From Gautieria morchelliformis (lineage: Eukaryota > Basidiomycota > Agaricomycetes > Gomphales > Gomphaceae): a stretch of DNA of 64,000 bases. The notes below the pieces were generated by a model. That model had not been told where the DNA came from. It was given only the letters and a program-made list of their open reading frames with translations, and did not search any database. Of this stretch, positions 54,509 through 64,000 are shown piece after piece. The position numbers and the translations under genes are program-made. The stretch lies in contig WHVA01000122.1 in assembly GCA_015179125.1 (NCBI GenBank), positions 1 through 64,000 of the forward strand, given 5' to 3'. The first letter of the stretch is position 1, and each line of letters starts with the position of its first letter.

Positions 54509-55171
54509 CGCAAGGCAACAATGGTGAAGCAGATTGATATCATCGAAGAAGTGGGGAACATTCGTCTTGACGGAAAGGCGAGGCGCAGACACAGAGTCCC
54601 CAACGTAGACAGCGCATGCATGAGCACAACCCGGACAGCATCCCCTGGGGTTCCACACAAGCGCAACACGGCCAATCCCACTCTATCCGCGCCTCTAATG
54701 ACGCTTCACTTGCTTGAAATTCAGTATCTATGTGGGAGATTGAGTGTTGGGATCTGGAGATCCCGAGCAGCACTTCGGTGCGTTGACCCGTCGATGACCC
54801 GTTGCACTCGCGTAGACCAAGGACACGTGGAAGCCCAGGGATAAGCAAAAGACAAAGGAAAATCACAAGGAGACAATTGGATAAATTATAATTAGCACAA
54901 GGCTTTCATATTCACAATGCATGTATTTTACAGCAGGCCGTACACATTTGATACTGCGGGGGTCTGGCGGTTATCCCTCCCTCCACGTCCCCCTGCACCA
55001 CGCGTCCCAGCACTGCCCTTCCTTGCTCTGCTTCCACCTGTAACCTGTCCAACACCTAGAAATAAAAGACTGAAATCAAAGAGAACTGATCTTCTTGCGT
55101 AGGATTGCTGATCTTTTTGCGTAGATTGCTGATCTTTTGCCTAGGATTGTTCATTTTCTTGTGTAGGATGG
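54509..55171. other. Tail of the Jjj1-like fragment and intergenic stretch
   Basis: The plus frame at 54521-54840 begins MVKQIDIIEEVGNIRLDG and is basic, which could be part of the Jjj1-like tail, but I cannot support it further. Three imperfect copies of a GCGTAGGATTGCTGATCTTTT-like motif lie at about 55096-55175, directly before the kinase pseudogene. Confidence 0.3.
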
Positions 55172-56522
55172 TTGATCCTCTCGCACAGCCTTTTTTTCAC
55201 ATTGAGTTATTTACCCATCATTGTGTGTGGCAACCCCCCCCCCCCTTCAAACTCAAATGCTTCTGCACTGAGCCCAGGATATCTGACTCTCTACGATGGT
55301 AATGCAGTGTCCGTCGGTTTGCTATCCTCCGGGCTAATTATTACATCAAAGGACGCAACCCACCTGACCGATAGCAATACTTTTAGGTTGCACGTCCCTC
55401 GAGAAGGCAACCCAGACACCCATAAATTTGTTCAAATTTTAGGTGAACGCCCCGTAGCCCTTGGTGGGTATTCAGACATTTGGAAGGGACACTTATTGAA
55501 TGAGGAGAGTGTTGCATGTGAACTGGTGAGCGTGTTCCATCTAGCATACGGCGGTCACCTCAAACAACATGCCGTTACAGGTTGCTGTCAAAGTTTTGCG
55601 GCGCTTCGGAGGCAATGCAAGCAATCATACATATCCCTTGGTGCGTGCTCACCTACAGCACACGTACAAAAGATAACGATCTCTTTCACAGCATTTGCAG
55701 CGTGAAATTGATATTTGGTCACGGCTTGACCATGAAAGTATTGCCCTGTTTCACGGCCTTGTGTATCAATTGGACGGGACCCCTGCTATGGTCTCACCTT
55801 GGTACCCAAACGGGAGTGCGGACGTCTATCTTCACAACCACCCTAATGCTAACCCCTTGACATTGGTATGTCAGTGATCATTCCATTCACACTGCTGAGC
55901 GCTGAACTTTGTGGTCAGATTTGGTAGATCACCACAGGTATCGAGTATCTGCACACTCATGGTGTCGTTCACGGTGATATCAAAGGAGTGAGTGCATTCA
56001 TCCATGTAGGGTCATTTATTTACTGTTTTTGTAGGCCAATGTGATGGTTGACGATATGGGTCACGCCAAGTTGATTGATTTTGGCTTGTCCCACGTACTG
56101 GAAACTGTTTCCGGCACACCCGTATTCACCCTCTCCGTCGTGTCGTTTTCCGTCCGTTGGTGTGCGCCTGAGTTGATACTTGTCGAAAATGTGCATGCCT
56201 CGCAAGCAACGGATGTTTATGCCTGGGCCTCTACCGTGCTCCAGGTATTCCACAACCTCTCTCTGGACATCATATGCATTCTGACAGCATTTTATTTATT
56301 CAGCTATTGACGGGTGATGTCCCGTATGGCTCACATCGAGACATCACGATTATCAGCGGAATCCTGACCCAATCACCGCTACCCAAAGCAGTCTCACCTC
56401 TGTGATATTCTATTCCTCATGTGGATATCCTTTGGAATATTTTAGCCGAATGTTGGGCCAAGGCACCGCACTGACCTAGTATCCGCGAGGTGAAAGATCG
56501 ATTGCACCTCTTCTGTACTTGA
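55172..56522 (+). pseudogene. TKL-type Ser/Thr protein kinase pseudogene, six exons
   Basis: Exons: up to 55525, 55581-55640, 55692-55865, 55919-55987, 56035-56244 and 56304-56522, joined by five introns of 47-59 nt with GT and AG ends and frame kept at every junction. The kinase features are present: GGYSDIWKG loop, VAVKVL lysine (second exon), LQREIDIWSRLDH helix, HGDIKGANVMVDD catalytic loop, IDFGLS and RWCAPE. The layout is that of an expanded agaricomycete kinase family. Three in-frame stops lie at 55925 (TAG), 56403 (TGA) and 56472 (TGA); family alignment suggests Gln, Arg and Arg there, each one C-to-T change away. The true start is not evident (the frame opens by 55172 without an ATG). 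A recently silenced gene. Confidence 0.75.
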
Positions 56523-57015
56523 AGATGTCTTGTTCCCCCTGCACTCTTCCCTGGTAATCAGCTCTTTGCCATGTATATTGTTCCCGATTCTCCCACGGCT
56601 TCTTCGAGTTTGCCAGGTGATATAGCAGCATTGTTTGTTACCTCCTCTATAGATATGCAGTATGAGTATTTAAGACAAGGCACACCTGCGCTTCGCTTCG
56701 GTGATGAGGGAAAGTGCCGTGGCGTTGTCGCTACCCGCAAGCGGCGACAGGATAGGAAATGTGGTCGCGGTGAACTGCCACTTGTGTCCGCCCAATATGA
56801 CAGGACATGCGAGGTGTCGCTCACCAAAAGCCCGATACCAGCCAGAATTTTGAAACCGACCCAGTTTCGCATAACACTTGTCACGTGAAGAGTAGTCTAC
56901 AGACCCAAACCTATCATGATGAAGCACCATGCATCAGTAAAAAACCGAAATGCCCGGAAGCCCGAGGCTATTTACATACTCTTCAGGGGTCTGTGTATTT
57001 GCGGCCCAAAGCTCT
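56523..57015. other. Stretch between kinase and BiP fragments
   Basis: Both strands have open frames (plus 56571-56888, minus 56930-56670), but neither has a domain I recognise. The minus frame (GRFQNSGWYRAFGERHLACP) looks slightly more protein-like. No conclusion. Confidence 0.25.
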
Positions 57016-57645
57016 CACAGGTGCTCCGAGCTACGAGGTGCACTCCAACGCGAAGTCACGAAGGCCAAACGTACACTCAGTTCCCAAGCTAGCACGAAGC
57101 TTGAGATCAAAAGCTTCGAGTCCGGTAATGACTTCTCGGAGACTCTCACCAGGGCCAAATTTGAGGAACTCAAAATGGATCTCTTCTGCAAGACGATGAA
57201 GCCTGTCGAACAGGCTTGAAGGATGCTAATGTTAAGAAGGAGAATATTAATGACGTGTGTCATCTTTTCCTATTCCTTTATTATTTGATACACTAAGTCG
57301 TTCTCCTCAAACTTAGATCATCCTCGTTGGAGGTTCCACGCATATTCCCAATGTGCAGCAGCTCCTCAAGCAGTTTTTCGGTGGAAAGGAGCCTTCTAGG
57401 AGCAACGAGGCTGTTGCGTACGGTGTTCCCATCCAAGGGGGAGGGAGTGTTATCTGGCGAGGAGGGAACTGGAGACATCGTGCTCATGATGTGTGCCCGC
57501 TTACCCTTGCTATTGAGACAACTGGTGAGCCGTGCTCAGCATTATCAAAGTGACCGTGTTTTTACTGATACTAACCCAGGCGGTGTCTTCATGAAGCTGA
57601 TTCCTCCCAACACCGTTGTTCCCACTAAGCAGAGTCAGATTTTCG
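57016..57645 (+). pseudogene. BiP/Kar2 (ER Hsp70) gene fragment
   Basis: Hsp70 text runs from [20 protein letters not shown] and [20 protein letters not shown] through [36 protein letters not shown] and [11 protein letters not shown] to [20 protein letters not shown]. '[13 protein letters not shown]' and 'GEEGTGD' favour BiP, the ER-lumen chaperone, over cytosolic Hsp70. Introns with GT..AG ends sit at 57255-57316 and 57525-57579. The reading frame is broken by small indels (near 57217, 57440 and 57489), and the 'KGINPD' residues are shortened. The N-terminal ATPase half and the C-terminal lid are absent. Pseudogene fragment. Confidence 0.85.
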
Positions 57646-57872
57646 GTATGTTTCACCGTATTTTGTAAGATTGTATCTGGGGTTGACACTGAACTAGTGT
57701 ACTCCTGACTTCGATCGCGTGCACTCGCACGAGTTGCTCTCGTTTGACGCAGATAGCACGAGGGATACGCAGCTCGACCTAGGGGAATACATGCACGGTG
57801 GTGTACGTGCGCGTGTCGCATGTAGCACTTGTACGAGGATGGCTTCAGGGCTTTGCTGACTATGGGGCATTT
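57646..57872. other. Stretch between the BiP fragment and the retroposed insert
   Basis: A plus frame at 57798 onward (VRVSHVALVRGWLQGFADYG) continues past the retroposed insert after 58165, so this may be an exon of an unrecognised gene that was hit by the insertion. No family is recognised. Confidence 0.3.
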
Positions 57873-57887
57873 AAGCGCATCACATCG

Positions 57888-58149
57888 GTGACGTCGCGCT
57901 GCCCGAGGGAAGAGAATAGGAGGAGAGGACAGAACGGAAAACACGCCCGCGCGCAGCGCGCGGGAACAACCACCTCGCTTTCACACAAGCACAGCCAAGC
58001 CCGGGACCTAGTCCATGGGGCACTTGCGGAGATAGACAAGGGAGCATAGATAGAAACAGCATGTTGACGGAACACCTGTACGCATCGTCTTACATAGGGC
58101 ACGGCCCCAAAAGACAAAAAATTGGATAAAAAAAAAAAAAAAAAAAAAA
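57888..58149 (+). mobile_element. SINE-like retroposed insert with poly(A) tail
   Basis: The insert begins GTGACGTCGCGCTGCCCGAG and ends in ATTGGAT followed by about 24 A (58128-58151). It is flanked by perfect 15-bp copies of AAGCGCATCACATCG (57873-57887 and 58150-58164). Long flanking duplications and a 3' poly(A) are the hallmark of LINE-mediated retroposition. The body (about 240 bp) has no ORF that stands out and no tRNA-like A and B boxes I can recognise, so it could be a SINE, a truncated LINE end or a retroposed transcript. Confidence 0.8.
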
Positions 58150-58164
58150 AAGCGCATCACATCG

Positions 58165-60300
58165 TGTGTGCAGGGCCAGGACGAGGTGCTCGTGATCCTG
58201 CATGGCGCGCTGTTGACTTGCCGGAGTATGTGTTGTCGTTGGGTCGTTGTTGATTCTGGGAGGAACTGATCGCTTTTGTTTTCTGCAAATGCGACATGTA
58301 TCGCTTTGACCCCGTGATTCTCGACGCCAGGTTCCATAGAGCCCAAGCAGGTCATCCTCAACTATGAGGCGCGCGACTAATTGCTACCGTCGGGGGTCGC
58401 GCGTATGCCAATTTGTCCTGGAAAGAGATGTTAAATGATGGCATGAAAATACATTACAAGTCAAAACACCAGCATCCACAGCATCCACACAGGACCCACT
58501 CACACCCGCATCAATACCCAACCTCACACACACTCGCGCCGCATCTCCTCCACTCGTATAACTGCCTCCGCCGCCATACCCACGTTTCTACACTCCTGCC
58601 GCCTCCACACCAATCCCCAGGGCACAACCCTCTCCCCAATGTCAGTGTCTGCATCAGCACAGATAGTGGGCCGTCGACTCCCCTTGTTTCCCAGCCTGAA
58701 CTTTGCGTATGGGCAGTTGGGGAGGGGCATGGTGCGGGTGCGGGCGCAGAGAAGCGGCAGCGCTGCTGGTGTCCCCAGCAGCAGGCCCAGAAACAGCTCG
58801 CGAGTTCGGTGGTGCAGGCGTAAGTGCATGTCCAGGGACAGAGCAGCCAGCACCAGGTGCAGTCGCAGGACCTGAGTCGCCCACACCTCCAGCAGGCCCA
58901 GCACCCCGCCCACACATGCATGGCCGTGCGTGCGCACGTCCACTGACTGACGCATCGTGCGCGTGCACCCTCTTGACGCCCACGCCCAGACCCCTTCCCA
59001 AGGGCTGGACCCCATGTCGACCCACAACCCCACGGCGCTCTCCCCATATACCGCACTGTCGCCCCTTAGTCCCAGATCCGGCGCATGCTGATGCACAAAA
59101 TTGCTCGATGACGGCAGGGGGTGGATGGATTTGACCAAGGTGGGTTGGCGTTGATGAGGTGCCTACCGTACAGGGGCTTACTAATGGGTTTTTCTCCTGC
59201 GCAGGCTTACTTCATGCGCGGTTCTTCCGAGCTTCTTTCACCGCTTCACCGTTCTTCTGCTCATCGATGCTAACCCCTCATCCCACCCCCAGATAATGGA
59301 ACACCCCAACATTCTGTGCGACTTGGCGAACCACTACGGCTCCCCCTCCTCTGCACACACCACCACGACGTCGCAAGCTCCCGACACCCCTGCCAACCCC
59401 ACCCCGTGCCCTACGAGGTCGTGGGGATGGCGCACCGCTCGTGCTGCGGTTGGTGCAGCACTTCCGGAGGCATGCTGGGGTAGCCGGGTGGCAGTGGGGA
59501 TGGGATCGGTGTCGGGGCGGGGGCAGGGGTAGAGGAGATGGAGTTGACACTGGGAGGGCCGGGTTCAGGGGTGGCGCGAGTGGTGGGAGAGGGATGGAGT
59601 GGGAAGCGTGGGAAGGAGATGGGGTGAAGAAGAATCATGACGATAGGGATGTGCGCGAGCGGGACAGGGACATGGCTAGGGGTAGGGAGGGTTGGGGCGA
59701 GGGGGGTGAGAAGGAATGGGGCCACGATAGATGTGAGATTGACTCGTCCAGGCGCAACCTGTGCAGGTGATGTATGAGCCGGTTCATGACACCAAAGTGT
59801 GGAGAACACCCATATGCCTGGTATGTAGCCTATATAATGCTACACGCAATTCGTTTTTTTTTGCTGATGTGCCGTGCCATTTTGAATACGGTATTTCGTG
59901 GTGACAGAGGCGGGCGCTCCAGCGACGATCACAAAAGGGGCTATGGAGAAACTATAGGCAGGAAGGTCTACACCACTGCAAACAGGCGAAGCTCCTTTCC
60001 ATGCCTGGAAATAGACGGCCAGATAGACTAATATGTAAACACTTATTAGGAAGCAATGAGAAAGTTCGAAGGTACAGCACTCACACAAGCCTGCTGAAAC
60101 AACAAGGCCGTGGATTGCCGTCCCTATGTAAATGGAATTCCACGTCAATATGATATACCAGACCGTTAGCTTGAAAAAGTATCACCTACACACTGATGAT
60201 AGTGCGGTTGTTGAAAAGTCTGAGAGGCAGTAACCCCATCCCCTAACCCCAACCCAAATGCCATAAAGTGCATGTTTGTGGCTAACAATGCTCGTGCCGC
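58165..60300. other. Low-complexity stretch with no identified gene
   Basis: At 58465-58700 the plus strand is CA-rich (His/Pro/Thr/Ser codons); 58700-58930 is GC-rich; 59440-59760 is G-rich. At 59292 there is a CCCCCAG junction followed by ATAATGGAACACCCCAACAT, which reads IMEHPNIL, a kinase-like phrase with nothing to support it downstream. No gene can be claimed. Confidence 0.3.
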
Positions 60301-60309
60301 AGCATGGGC

Positions 60310-60860
60310 CCCAACACTTCAGACCACCTGAGTCGACATGACACATTCGTTCAACTACCTCCACGGCTGACAAAGCTGCCCAAAATGTACCATGTGCACG
60401 AACCGCCGCCTCCCAAAGTGGTAATTCACCCACATGCGTCCCTCGCTCTGCTGCTGACAAATGTGCAAAAAATAATCACCGTCTCCCAAAATGGTGGTTC
60501 ACCCACATGGATCCCCCCGTTATTCAAAAAATCGCCGTAGATCTTACTGAGCCGCAGTGCCAATGCCGAGGCAGCCTGCCAGCCCCTCCACGTGCCCCCC
60601 CCCCACTGCACAGCGCCCCCTGAGTCGATGTGACGCGTTCATTTAACTACCTCCATAGCTGAAAAAGCTGCAACAAACCTACCATGTGCCTGAACTACCA
60701 CCTCCCAAATGGTACTTCACCCCCATTGATCCCCCGTTGTGCCGCTGACAAATCTGCAGAAAAGGCATATAATCACCGTCTCCCAACATCGTGATTCACC
60801 CACATGGATCCCCCTGGCGCACTGTAATTCAAAATATGGGTGTGTTTCTTACTGAACCTC
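60310..60860 (+). repeat. Diverged tandem repeat upstream of the Kin4-like gene
   Basis: Two units of about 250-290 bp (starting near 60320 and 60610) share CCTGAGTCGA.(2)TGA, TTCAACTACCTCCA..GCTGA, AAAGCTGC and ACCATGTGC. Each contains two shorter sub-units built on CTCCCAAA(A)TGGT followed by TTCACCC.CAT, so the sub-unit occurs four times (near 60412, 60482, 60690, 60780). They lie just upstream of the Kin4-like kinase gene. Confidence 0.65.
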
Positions 60861-60937
60861 CTTGACCTTAAATCCACCCTCATTATTCACTGGCTCTGTT
60901 GTCCTAAGCGTACATTGTTAAATCTTCCCTCACTTCA

Positions 60938-62146
60938 ATGTTTTTCACGCAACCTTTCCCCTCTTCTTCAGCCACAGACGCCTCTAACCGTCTACAAATC
61001 CCCAACAATCCCTTGTCACCCCCGGGTCCATCTTCACCTGCGTCACGCAGATCACCGTCCACAGCAGGCATGAACACATTCTCCTCGCCATCCTCCACCA
61101 ACCGCGCATCCCCTTTCCCCCACACATCCCAAAGAATGCAACATCAGGCAACAACCGAGCATCGCGATGCCTACTCCCATCCAGCTACAGTTGCATTTGT
61201 TACCGCTCATCCTCGACGTACTATTCGCAAGTTTGGCCCATATATCCTCCTTCAAACACTCAGCCAGGGCGCGTTTGCAACGGTCAAGCTCAGGCTGCAT
61301 TGTCAGCGGGGTGAAGACGTAGCTGTCAAACTCATTCGGAGCAGCAATGCGGACAGTCCCCTCAGAATGACCCAGGTTCAACGGGAGATAGAGGTACTTA
61401 GGGTGAGTGCTCACCACATCTACCAAGCCTGCGACTCATCAGATCGTTAGAATATCCAACATCCCAACATCGTCTGGCTGTACGAGGTCATTGAGATTGA
61501 CCATTGTATTGGAATTGTTCTCCAGTATGCCTTGGGCGGTGATTTGTTCGATCACATCCTCGCCCACGAACATCATCTTAAAGACCAGGATGCGTGCAAA
61601 CTGTTTGCACAACTGATCTCCGGGGTTTCATACATGCGCGCTAAGAACATTGTCCACCAGGATCTTAAGCTCAAGAACCTGCTCCTCGACACAAATCACG
61701 ACCTCCTCACTACTGACTTTGGGTTTGCCAACCGCTTCGACCAGCGCCCCGATCACCTCATGAAGACCTCCTGCGGCTCTCCCTGCTATGCCACACCCAA
61801 GCTCATTCTTTCACAGGGTGAATTATACATCGGCCCTGCTGTCGACATATGGTCGTGTGGAGTCATTCTCTATGCAATGCTCACTGGGTCACTTCCTTTT
61901 GACTACAACTCTCCCAATGCAGAAGGCAAAAATATTGTGCTTCTTTACCAGGAGATTCTTCACACACCGCTCACTTTCCCAGACCACATCACTGATGATG
62001 CCCAGGATTTGCTCTCTATGATGCTCGTTCCTGATCCGACACAACGCTCTCGCCTTCCTGAAATTATGAGCCACCACTGGCTCATGCCCAGTGAGAATCG
62101 ACCCAGGTCCAGGGAGGTGGCACCAGGTGGGAACTGTAACATGTAA
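60938..62146 (+). CDS. Kin4-like (CAMKL) Ser/Thr kinase, degenerate catalytic motifs
   Basis: Two exons, 60938-61402 and 61451-62146, flank a 48-nt GTGAGT..TTAG intron in phase 0; total 386 aa, open throughout. The N-terminus (1-97) is Ser/Pro-rich and disordered. The kinase domain runs from about 98 (FGPYILLQTLSQGAFATVKL) with the VAVK lysine near 130, DFG near 244-246, and VDIWSCGVILYAMLTGSLPF. The style (CGSPCYA.P, LLSMMLVPDPTQRS) resembles the Kin4/Ppk1 branch. However, HRD reads HQD (224-226), the APE motif reads TPK (270-272) and 'KLENL' reads KLKNL. The protein ends right after the kinase domain, without the long C-terminal part usual in the family. Either a weak or dead paralogue or a young pseudogene. 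Confidence 0.75.
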
Positions 62147-62420
62147 AGTGTGTGTTGAAGATTCGGTTGGGATCTGTTCGTGCCACACACGAGAGTAAGA
62201 ACTATTTTTATCTGATGCTGTTTTTAGTGTGCATTTTACATCTGATATAATCCACACTACTAAATCTGACCACAGCGTGTCCAGAAGTGAAAAATACAAA
62301 TCTAAATTCTCAGAACTTGTCAACCTTTGAATAGTGAAATCAGCTTGTACATGGACTTCTCAAATTAATTTCAAAACTTGTGAATTATTTTTGAAACATG
62401 CACGTGCAGGCAAAATTTTA
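62147..62420. other. 3' flank of the Kin4-like gene
   Basis: AT-rich sequence with no gene seen. It separates the kinase from a convergent MFS remnant on the other strand. Confidence 0.35.
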
Positions 62421-62936
62421 CTTTAGACTATATCCTTTTCACAAACGAGATAGACTAGTAGGACTGAGCCCCGACCGAAGAGGTTTGATACGTTGTCGGA
62501 GCTGATGATGGTGGTGAATGCGGTACGCAGAGCCGATCCACATGAATTGCGACCCTTGCAAGGAGTCGCTAATAGTAGGCAAGGCTGTCGCAACACATGT
62601 CTTGTGTGGCTGATATCAGACTGCATGGAAGAGACGATGAACGTGAATCGACTAAACAGCCAGGAACGTGCTCAGCATTAGGCACCCAATGGCCATCCAA
62701 AACCTAATGCCACGCTCTGGAGGAGAGGCAGCACTCGTTGTCACCTTGCCCGACGGATTCTCAACAACAGGCTCTGGCTCTGGCATGGTGGCTGTGGGTG
62801 TATGGGAGCCAGATGGTGGCCGCACATCTTGCCTTTGTAACCCCATCAAGGCGAGGCGGCATGTGAGAAAATGGTGCAATCTCCATCGGGGACGAGCACA
62901 GGTTGTGGATTCAATGGCTTGGTGAGTATGTTTCAT
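62420..62936 (-). pseudogene. MFS transporter N-terminal fragment
   Basis: The minus strand encodes a Pro/Ser-rich N-terminus, then RGIRFWMAIGCLMLSTFLAV (start of the first transmembrane helix). In a shifted frame follow VATALPTISDSLQGSQFMWI and GSAY, the 'STALPTI..DL.GS.FVW.GSAY' signature of 14-helix drug:H+ antiporter-type MFS proteins, and then LFGRGSVLLVYLV, equivalent to 'FGRRPVLL'. The frame changes more than once, a stop follows the first helix (near 62654), and only the first two to three helices are represented. Pseudogene fragment; the substrate is unknowable. Confidence 0.65.
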
Positions 62937-63479
62937 GTCCTCCGACTTAGCACACTTCGATCAATCGAGAAGACAATAGTCGCTTACGTTTTAATCAAAC
63001 ACCTCCATTCCATAATATTCCAAGGTCACGTTCTACCGCCAACGATTTCGGCGCCCACGGAAGAGGCGCTTGACACTGATCCTGATCCCAACCCTGCCAA
63101 CCCGCCCATTACTTATATGGACACGGCGAACTCTGAGGCGCCATGTTCACAAGGTCTCTGTAAGCTTCTATTACTTTATGTCCAGCTTGGACGATGGTAC
63201 CTGCTCAGGTATGGACCTTATATAGTCTCCCTCCCTCCCCAAGCGCGAGCCCGGCTAGCATCCAGCCCCAGTTCTGTTCCCAATGTCGGTATCCCCAGCG
63301 TATTCCCCGCAGGAGCCTCCAGCGCTCATCCACATCAAGCCGCCTTCTTCGTGGACATGTCCTTTGAGACTGTTCTCTACAGTGAGCTCACGTCTTAGTT
63401 CGCTCATATTTGTGGTACGGAGGATCGACTCCACCAGGGTTTACCTTATGTTTGTACATTATATACCGCCAGGTTTGGA
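62937..63479. other. Stretch with unassigned open frames
   Basis: A plus frame (62871-63398) contains LPPTISAPTEEALDTDPDPN and ITYMDTANSEAP, protein-like but not recognised. No promoter, intron or domain could be supported. Confidence 0.25.
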
Positions 63480-63689
63480 TCAGCATCCACTCCGTAAATG
63501 TGTGTTCAGCATGGCTATGCATGTACATCTTGGGGTGTTCCCGGAACGCTGCTGCCGTGCCGCGTATAGTCCTCCTCTTCTTGAACCCCCCCCCCCCCCT
63601 GTCACAGCCAGGATCATGCGCCCTACACCCTCACCTGGCAGTACTGACGGAGCACTGGGTATGCTTTGGGAAGATATAAGTATCTCAGG

Positions 63690-63902
63690 CTGTAGGTAAA
63701 ACCTCCCTTTCCACAATGTCTCTCCATTTGGGGGACCGAGACGTAATGTTGACCGGAAACAAGATCGGCCTCCTGTGAATGAAATGAGTATTAAAAGAGT
63801 GGCTGTTGGATGCAACTCATACCTGATAAACCCGAAAGTACGCTCAGGTCGCTTGGCACTCGGCTTGGGGGAGATGTTGATGCACGCCACAACCGATGCC
63901 AT
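63690..63902 (-). CDS. Unknown two-exon coding fragment
   Basis: From ATG 63902 the minus strand reads MASVVACINISPKPSAKRPE and RTFGFI. A 53-nt intron-like stretch with GTATGAG and ACAG ends (63770-63822) follows, then RPILFPVNITSRSPKWRDIV and EREVLPTA before a stop near 63697. Splicing keeps one frame and gives about 60 residues. No family is recognised; it may be the fragment of a longer gene that extends beyond the window. Confidence 0.35.
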
Positions 63903-64000
63903 TGCTATGAAGAGCGAGGATTCGTCAAGCTGACGGCCAGGGCAAGCTCTGGCATGGAAAATCAGGGAAGCTGAGATAAAGAGTTAAACAACAACTTGCC

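Noticed and set aside
58413-58823. His/Pro-rich 136-codon ORF
   Set aside because: The composition follows directly from a CA-rich DNA stretch; no domain, introns or conservation evidence.
59292-59340. Kinase exon beginning IMEHPNIL
   Set aside because: A splice-acceptor-like CCCCCAG and one kinase-like phrase are present, but the following sequence has no kinase motif.
53765-63902. Helitron as the carrier of the host-gene fragments
   Set aside because: I found no convincing 5' TC with a 3' hairpin and CTRR end bracketing the fragments, and no Rep/helicase text. Left as an open explanation only.
1-64000. CRISPR array, rRNA genes, phage-type defence islands
   Set aside because: No regularly spaced direct repeats, no rRNA-like sequence, and a clearly eukaryotic gene structure.

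Overview
The window looks like a transposon-packed region of a filamentous basidiomycete, most likely an agaricomycete. The basis is short GT-AG introns of about 48-62 nt, chromodomain Ty3/Gypsy elements, a Ty1/Copia element, paired CX2CX6C cysteine modules and basidiomycete-type kinase families. No rRNA, convincing tRNA or CRISPR array was seen.

Bases 1 to about 39060 are a nest of LTR retrotransposon fossils. A plus-strand chromodomain Gypsy (Gypsy-1) enters from the left and ends with its LTR at 3092-3659; it carries a Tourist-like MITE at 2335-3008. It abuts an old minus-strand Gypsy (D, 3660-7605), itself split by an unidentified 2.4-kb insert. D is followed by minus-strand Gypsy E (from 7606). 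E is interrupted by Gypsy C (from 8076), C by Gypsy B (10081-31782), B by plus-strand chromodomain Gypsy A (16873-30368), and A by a near-pristine Copia element (18704-23961). That is five insertions inside one another. Target duplications are visible for Copia (TTGCC), A (CTGTG) and, with one mismatch, B (CGCGG/CGTGG). A Copia solo LTR (TGATG duplication) and a 401-bp palindromic MITE lie in B and C. At 36503-39060 two inverted copies of a small repeat bound a segment lying opposite to the C pol.

Bases 39061-53570 hold small relics: a Copia RT fragment split by a solo LTR (CTAGC duplication), OrsD-like zinc-finger fragments, another minus-strand Gypsy end (43929 to about 45090), a plus-strand gag fragment, a decayed agaricomycete-type gene, and a 2.0-kb unit with 52-bp terminal inverted repeats (50757-52793) whose contents I cannot identify.

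Bases 53570-64000 are richest in host-gene remains: a Jjj1-like fragment, a TKL-type kinase pseudogene with six exons and three in-frame stops, a BiP (ER Hsp70) fragment, a short retroposed insert with a poly(A) tail and 15-bp duplications, a two-exon Kin4-like kinase that is open throughout but has altered catalytic motifs, and an MFS transporter fragment.

Two retroelement-borne accessory genes stand out. One is an antisense gene with paired CX2CX6C modules between pol and the 3' LTR of both chromodomain Gypsy elements. The other is a long sense-strand protein downstream of pol, recurring in the B/C/E/G Gypsy family. I saw no bacterial-style operons or defence systems.
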